From NCBI GenBank assembly GCA_026392465.1, contig JAPLCA010000038.1, positions 1 to 64,000 of the forward strand: DNA of 64,000 bases, given 5' to 3'. The position numbers were made by a program, and so were the translations under genes. Under the pieces are notes generated by a model. It searched no databases, was not told the origin of the DNA, and saw only the letters and a program-made list of their open reading frames with translations. This document shows, one piece after another, positions 60,803 to 64,000 of the stretch. This stretch comes from Propionibacteriales bacterium. Its GTDB lineage: Bacteria > Actinomycetota > Actinomycetes > Propionibacteriales > Nocardioidaceae. How positions within the stretch are numbered: the first letter of the stretch is position 1; each line of letters starts with the position of its first letter.

Positions 60803-60847
60803 CTGAGGGTCAGGGGGTCGCAGGTTCACATCCTGTCAGCCCGACGT
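60803..60847 (+). repeat. Third copy of the att core (outer right end)
   Basis: 45 bases matching the attL/attR core with two differences (G to A near its start, A to C in the T-loop). Followed by the same 19 bases as attR (60848-60866), which form the hairpin GATGTC-TCAG-GACATC. It marks the far end of the accreted segment and probably the original chromosomal right-hand junction. Confidence 0.88.
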
Positions 60848-60880
60848 GGTGATGTCTCAGGACATCGGCAAGCCCCGAAC

Positions 60881-61084
60881 CTACGGAGGTGGGTTCGGGG
60901 CTTGTGGTTTCTGGGGCTGGTAGTCGCGTTCTGGGTCGATCTGGAGGTCGCGGAGGAGTCCTCCGGTGGCGGCGTCGACGATGCGGACGTGGAGGTCGTG
61001 GACGAGCAGGATGACGTGGGTTCGGGCGTGGGTCCGGCCGATGCCGATGTGGTGGAGTCGGCCGTGGACGCGCAGGGTGTCGTC
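60881..61084 (-). pseudogene. IS481-family transposase C-terminal remnant
   Basis: 68 codons ending in TAG at 60881-60883: DDTLRVHGRLHHIGIGRTHA, then RTHVILLVHDLHVRIVDAAT and GGLLRDLQIDPERDYQP. This is the C-terminal beta-strand region typical of actinobacterial IS481 transposases; the DDE core is missing. Past its stop comes a hairpin and the GATGTCTCAGGACATC sequence next to the att core, probably the IS end. Confidence 0.72.
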
Positions 61085-61086
61085 GG

Positions 61087-61260
61087 CCCAAGGCCAGCAA
61101 GCTCGTGGGTGAGCTCGCCGCGGTCGTGACGGGGTCGGTGGAGGCGGGCTGGTCGCCGCGGCGGATCGCGGTGGTGGTGCCGAGTCTGTGTCCGGACGGT
61201 GAGGCGACGCGGGTGAGTCACGAGACGATCTTTCAGTCGCTGTTCATGCAGACCCGAGCC
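61087..61260 (+). pseudogene. IS30-family transposase fragment
   Basis: 58 codons: PKASKLVGELAAVVTGSVEA, then GWSPRRIAVVVPSLCPDGEA and RVSHETIFQSLFMQTRA. This is the region before the first catalytic Asp in IS30 transposases (WSPxxI ... RVSHETIYQSL). Both ends are cut: it begins next to the IS481 piece and stops at the tail of the VOC gene. No terminal repeats are seen. Confidence 0.72.
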
Positions 61261-61757
61261 TCAGAACGTTCGGCCGCCAGTTCCTTCATCGCCTGGTCGA
61301 TGGTGCGGAAGATGATGTCGTCGCCCCCTTCCCACGCCGGCACCGGGTCGGGCTGGCCGGCCGCGGGAGCGTAGAGCCCCCAGAGGTTTCCCCAGGGGTC
61401 CCGCATCCGACCCAAGGTCGTCTCGCCGTAGAACGGCGACGGCGGAGTGACGATGCGCGCTCCGCGCTGGGCGGCCGCCCCCAAGGTAGCCCCGACATCG
61501 CCGACGCAGACTTGGAGGAGGCCGGGACGGGTCGGCCAGCCATCGAGGCGATCGGAGAGCATGACCTTCGGACCACCGAGCGCCACCTCGGCATGGATGA
61601 GCCTGCCGTCCGGCATCGGTGTCCGAGCCGCCTCGTTCTCGACGCCGCCGAACACCTCGACCAGGAACGTCACGAATCCGGGGGCATCGTCGACCACGAC
61701 GAACGGATTGAGCGGAGCCTCACCGTTCGGAACGTGCTTCGCGTCCAGGACTGTCAT
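61233..61757 (-). CDS. VOC-family (glyoxalase/bleomycin-resistance fold) protein
   Basis: A 174-residue protein of two beta-alpha-beta-beta-beta modules: FVVVDDAPGFVTFLVEVFGG, then HAEVALGGPKVMLSDRL, VGDVGATLGAAAQRGARIVT and LGRMRDPWGNLWGLYAP. Resembles the PhnB-like/YdeI-type VOC proteins; metal ligands may be His and Glu at the module ends, but the activity cannot be read. The last ten or so codons (RVCMNSD) come from the IS30 fragment, so the natural C-terminus was replaced. Confidence 0.78.
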   Translation of the reverse strand: MTVLDAKHVPNGEAPLNPFVVVDDAPGFVTFLVEVFGGVENEAARTPMPDGRLIHAEVALGGPKVMLSDRLDGWPTRPGLLQVCVGDVGATLGAAAQRGARIVTPPSPFYGETTLGRMRDPWGNLWGLYAPAAGQPDPVPAWEGGDDIIFRTIDQAMKELAAERSEARVCMNSD

Positions 61758-61824
61758 ACGTCGAGCCTCGCACGCACCTCAGACATGCCTGATCCTCTCG
61801 GACCCTGGATCCCGAAGACGGCCC

Positions 61825-61915
61825 CTGGAAGCGTCCGACCTTGCCGTGGGCGGTGGGGTGGTTCGCTCGGCCGGTTCTGCTGGATGACGTGGAGTCGACG
61901 CATCTCTGACTCGAA
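61825..61915 (-). pseudogene. IS481-family transposase internal remnant, frameshifted
   Basis: FESEMRRLHVIQQN (61915-61874) in one frame is continued by TGRANHPTAHGKVGRFQ (61875-61825) in the next, which is the FExEL..L.I.Q.NSRPNHPTTxGKVERF region around the last catalytic Glu in IS481 transposases. One frameshift joins them. Both sides end in unrelated sequence. It lies in the correct order and strand relative to the C-terminal piece at 60881-61084. Confidence 0.55.
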
Positions 61916-62097
61916 GCCGCTCCGTGCGCGTCGACCACCGGCGCGACCGTGTTCTCCTCCGTCATCGGCGACCCTTGGGGTCACACGCCACCTGGTGACG
62001 GCGCGCCGACGGGGACGGCCGCCGAGCTGGCCGCGCATGTCGATGCCGACCTCACCCGGGGGCTTCGTCATGGTCGGGCGGCGTCTGTCGCGGGCGA

Positions 62098-62490
62098 TCA
62101 GGCGAACGCCGCGGCGAACTCCGCCGACGGCGGGATCTCCTCGACCACGTCGACGAGGATGCCGCCGGGCGCCTCGACGATGAAGTGCCGCTGTCCGAAC
62201 GCCTCGTCGCGCAGCTCCTGGCGGATCGGCAGCTGCGTGCCGCGCAGGCGGTCGTACTCGGTGCGTGCGTCGTCGACCTCGATGTTGAGCAGCAGTCCGC
62301 AGCACTCGCGGCGGAATCCCTCCGGGATCGTCGGGTGGCTGGCGTCGAGGACGGCGAGCTCGTAGCCGTCACGGCGCAGGCTGACGTACCAGTCGGTCGC
62401 GAAGGTCTCCTCGAAGCCGAAGTGGTCGACGAAGGTGCCGGCGACGGCTCCGGGGTCAGCGACCTGGACGACCGGGTAGAAGCTCTTCAT
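62098..62490 (-). CDS. VOC-family protein controlled by divergent TetR
   Basis: A 130-residue single VOC protein: FYPVVQVADPGAVAGTFVDH, then YVSLRRDGYELAVLDASHPT, GLLLNIEVDDARTEYDRLRG and QRHFIVEAPGGILVDVVEEI. Proteins of this kind bind or degrade small hydrophobic or electrophilic compounds. It is divergently transcribed from the TetR gene with the operator in between, so its expression is likely induced by a TetR ligand. Confidence 0.8.
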   Translation of the reverse strand: MKSFYPVVQVADPGAVAGTFVDHFGFEETFATDWYVSLRRDGYELAVLDASHPTIPEGFRRECCGLLLNIEVDDARTEYDRLRGTQLPIRQELRDEAFGQRHFIVEAPGGILVDVVEEIPPSAEFAAAFA

Positions 62491-62502
62491 GGCACTCCTC
62501 GC

Positions 62503-62551
62503 TATACGTACACTGTGTATGTCACGACTTTACATACACTCTGCACGTATA
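62503..62551. promoter_or_regulatory. TetR operator between VOC and tetR genes
   Basis: A long inverted repeat: 20-base arms at 62503-62522 (TATACGTACACTGTGTATGT) and 62532-62551 with 17 of 20 pairs matching and a 9-base spacer. It lies in the 69-base gap between the two divergent starts and is AT-rich against its surroundings, so it probably also holds both promoters. Confidence 0.8.
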
Positions 62552-62559
62552 GGAACCCC

Positions 62560-63129
62560 ATGCCTCGAGCCTCTGCCGCCGACGCGGCCCAGACGTCCCG
62601 CGCCATCCTCCGGGCGGCGACGGAGGCGTTCACCCGCGCAGGGTTCCAGGGCGCGTCCGTGGGCGAGATCGCCGCAGCCGCCGGCGTGACACGAGGCGCG
62701 GTGTACCACCACTACGCGGACAAGCTCGGGCTGCTCCGAGCCGTCGTGCAGGAAGGGCACGAGCGCGTCGCGGCGGCCGTCGTCGCCCGTGCTGACGAGC
62801 ACGCCGTGGACCCGCGCGCGGCGCTGCGGGCCGGGTGTCATGCCTTCGTCGACGGCATCACCGACGATCCCGCGGCGCGGGTCCTGCTGGTCGAGGGGCC
62901 CGCGGCCCTGGGGTGGTCGCAGTGGCGGGCGCTCGACGCCTCCGCCTCGATGAGAGAGCTCCGCGAGGCCGTCGACGCAGTCAGCGGCGGGGACGACGTC
63001 GAGGCGCTGACGCACCTGCTGTCCGGCGCGATGAACGAAGGCGTGCTGTGGCTCGTCGAGGCATCCGGTGGCGCCGACGCCCGTGCAGCGGTCCACCGGA
63101 GCCTGGACAGGCTGATCGACGCGTTGTGA
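62560..63129 (+). CDS. TetR-family regulator
   Basis: A 189-residue TetR regulator. TSRAILRAATEAFTRAGFQG, then VGEIAAAAGVTRGAVYHHYA and DKLGLLRAVVQEGHERV, the canonical HTH of TetR/AcrR repressors. The C-terminal domain binds an unknown ligand. ATG 62560 lies nine bases after the operator's right arm; the longer open frame upstream would run through the operator. It probably represses itself and the VOC gene. Confidence 0.9.
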   Translation: MPRASAADAAQTSRAILRAATEAFTRAGFQGASVGEIAAAAGVTRGAVYHHYADKLGLLRAVVQEGHERVAAAVVARADEHAVDPRAALRAGCHAFVDGITDDPAARVLLVEGPAALGWSQWRALDASASMRELREAVDAVSGGDDVEALTHLLSGAMNEGVLWLVEASGGADARAAVHRSLDRLIDAL

Positions 63130-63173
63130 GCGCGGCCGGCGCCCGTAGTGTTCCTGCCCCGTAGTATTCCTGC

Positions 63174-63575
63174 ATGGAACACGCCGACGACAGGCCGACC
63201 TTCGAGCTCGGTCCGAACGTGGCCATGAAGATCCCGGAGTCGTCCTACGACGCGACGCTGGCGTTCTACCGCGACGTCCTCGGGCTGACCCTGGCGCCGG
63301 TCGACGACGAGCTCTCGCCGAAGGTCCTGCGGTCGTGCCGGATCGACTCCGGTCCACTCACCCTGTGGCTGGACTGCGTCGCCGACGAGGACGCGGTGGG
63401 GGTGTGGCTGGAGGTGGTGACCTCCGACCTCCCGGCCGCCGTGCGTCACGTGGCCGCGCACGGAGTGCTCCCGGAGGACTGGCGCGAGCCCTTCCCGCCC
63501 GGCACGGACGCGCACTGGGTGTGCAATCCCCTCGAGATCCCGCACGTCCTCCACAGTGGCGCAGGAGCACCCTGA
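63174..63575 (+). CDS. VOC-family protein
   Basis: A 133-residue VOC protein: VAMKIPESSYDATLAFYRDV, then LRSCRIDSGPLTLWLDCVAD, VGVWLEVVTSDLPAAVRHVA and HWVCNPLEIPHVLHSG. A glyoxalase-like binding protein of unknown ligand. The start ATG 63174 is 44 bases after the tetR stop; it may belong to the same regulon as the other VOC genes in this 2.5-kb stretch. Confidence 0.8.
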   Translation: MEHADDRPTFELGPNVAMKIPESSYDATLAFYRDVLGLTLAPVDDELSPKVLRSCRIDSGPLTLWLDCVADEDAVGVWLEVVTSDLPAAVRHVAAHGVLPEDWREPFPPGTDAHWVCNPLEIPHVLHSGAGAP

Positions 63576-63826
63576 CCGGGCCGGCCGGTGGGGCGCCGTC
63601 GGCGACGACGAGTCCGCGTCCTGCAGCGCGGAACGGGAGCGCTGAGGAGTCGCTGGTACGGACGTCGCTTCTGCGGCGAACCTGCGTGAGCGGGGCCCTG
63701 CTACGCAATCTGGCGGCGGGAGCCACGCAGATCGCCTGGTCGCGAATCTCTCGCGTTCCCTGGCCGCACGCTGGCGACGTGCCCCCTGTCCGGGCCGCGC
63801 ACGTACACCTCTTCCAAGGAGTCACC

Positions 63827-64000
63827 ATGATCGTTTCTCGCACGTTCTCGACCGCGCTGGCCGTCGCCGCGCTCTGCTCCGTCGTCGGCACCACGTCCGT
63901 GGCGAACGCCGCGGTGTCGAAGGCCCCCGAGTCGAAGGCCGCCGTCACCCAGGCCTCGGGGACGAAGACCTCCGTGGCGATGGCTCCCGTCCGGCATCCC
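63827..64000 (+). CDS. Secreted protein, N-terminal part (runs off the window)
   Basis: 58 codons are visible. MIVSRTFSTALAVAALCSVV is a Sec signal peptide with a basic start and a hydrophobic core, and the cleavage site is probably ANA-AV near residue 28. The mature part begins with a low-complexity Ala/Lys/Ser/Thr/Pro region. ATG 63827 behind AAGGAG. Function cannot be judged from this part. The 250 bases before it hold no gene that I can support. Confidence 0.7.
   Translation, partial: MIVSRTFSTALAVAALCSVVGTTSVANAAVSKAPESKAAVTQASGTKTSVAMAPVRHP

Larger units (their letters stand above)
55947..60866. mobile_element. att-flanked segment without integrase (CIME-like)
   Basis: A 4.9-kb segment between two 64-bp direct repeats (45-bp core plus 19 bases; two mismatches). 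The sequence just before the core is also similar at both sites (AGCCGT...CACGC / GACGC). It has no recombinase, but carries gene fragments, an oxidoreductase-HxlR pair and a TetR-FAD monooxygenase pair. This is the form of a cis-mobilizable element, a decayed ICE or island that keeps its att sites and can be carried by the neighbouring ICE. Confidence 0.6.

Overview
The window is a stretch of chromosome from a high-GC actinobacterium. The order TPR protein, HAD phosphatase, small protein, tlyA, nadK, recN, steA, mctB/steB, pyrG, NUDIX, xerD, parA, scpA, scpB, rluB, (tyrA), cmk, (plsC), der follows the conserved actinobacterial block known from Mycobacterium tuberculosis (Rv1691-Rv1713). The extra ssb, tyrA and plsC genes and the codon use would fit a Nocardioidaceae member such as Nocardioides or Aeromicrobium, but that placement is inference.

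Layout. (1) 1-19.5 kb: core housekeeping genes, all on the + strand and mostly overlapping by 4 bases (ATGA/GTGA), ending in a tRNA-Pro(GGG) gene preceded by a decayed 5' half-copy. (2) 19.49-55.99 kb: an integrative and conjugative element (ICE) in the 3' end of tRNA-Pro, bounded by a 45-bp direct repeat. It has a tyrosine integrase and excisionase, a long minus-strand transfer operon (coupling protein, VirB4-like ATPase, SCO6880-type protein, TrbL-like protein, two DUF6112-type small membrane proteins, cell-wall hydrolase, ParB-like protein, DUF2637, primase-polymerase, ArdC-like antirestriction protein), a MobF relaxase-helicase, and DprA. Its cargo is an AraC regulator, a P-loop kinase, a C5-cytosine methyltransferase, a frameshifted PIN gene and an Mrr-like nuclease. 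(3) Between DprA and the right end lie two lower-GC cargo blocks: a predicted thymidine-hypermodification cassette (HMUDK-helical-domain protein, thymidylate-synthase-like dUMP hydroxymethylase, dTMP-kinase-like enzyme; 49.1-51.8 kb), then a four-gene predicted signalling/defence locus (zinc-ribbon protein, TIR, SLOG-like/deoxyribosyltransferase-like/TPR-S protein, TIR; 51.8-55.7 kb). These are the most unusual content of the window. (4) 55.95-60.87 kb: a second att-flanked segment without an integrase, with gene fragments (histidine kinase, NTF2-like, metallo-beta-lactamase), a divergent quinone-oxidoreductase/HxlR pair and a divergent TetR/FAD-monooxygenase pair. It looks like a passive, cis-mobilizable element accreted beside the ICE. 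(5) 60.87-64 kb: IS481 and IS30 transposase remnants, three VOC-fold genes, a TetR regulator with a clear operator, and the start of a secreted protein.

How the parts work together. Integrase and excisionase act on the tRNA-Pro repeats and on 11-bp-phased arm-type repeats found at both ends. The relaxase nicks and unwinds the element, the coupling protein and VirB4-like ATPase drive export through the TrbL-type channel, and the peptidoglycan hydrolase opens the wall. ArdC, the methyltransferase, the nucleases, the predicted base-modification enzymes and the TIR locus would protect the element or its host. All function calls come from reading motifs; no database search was run.
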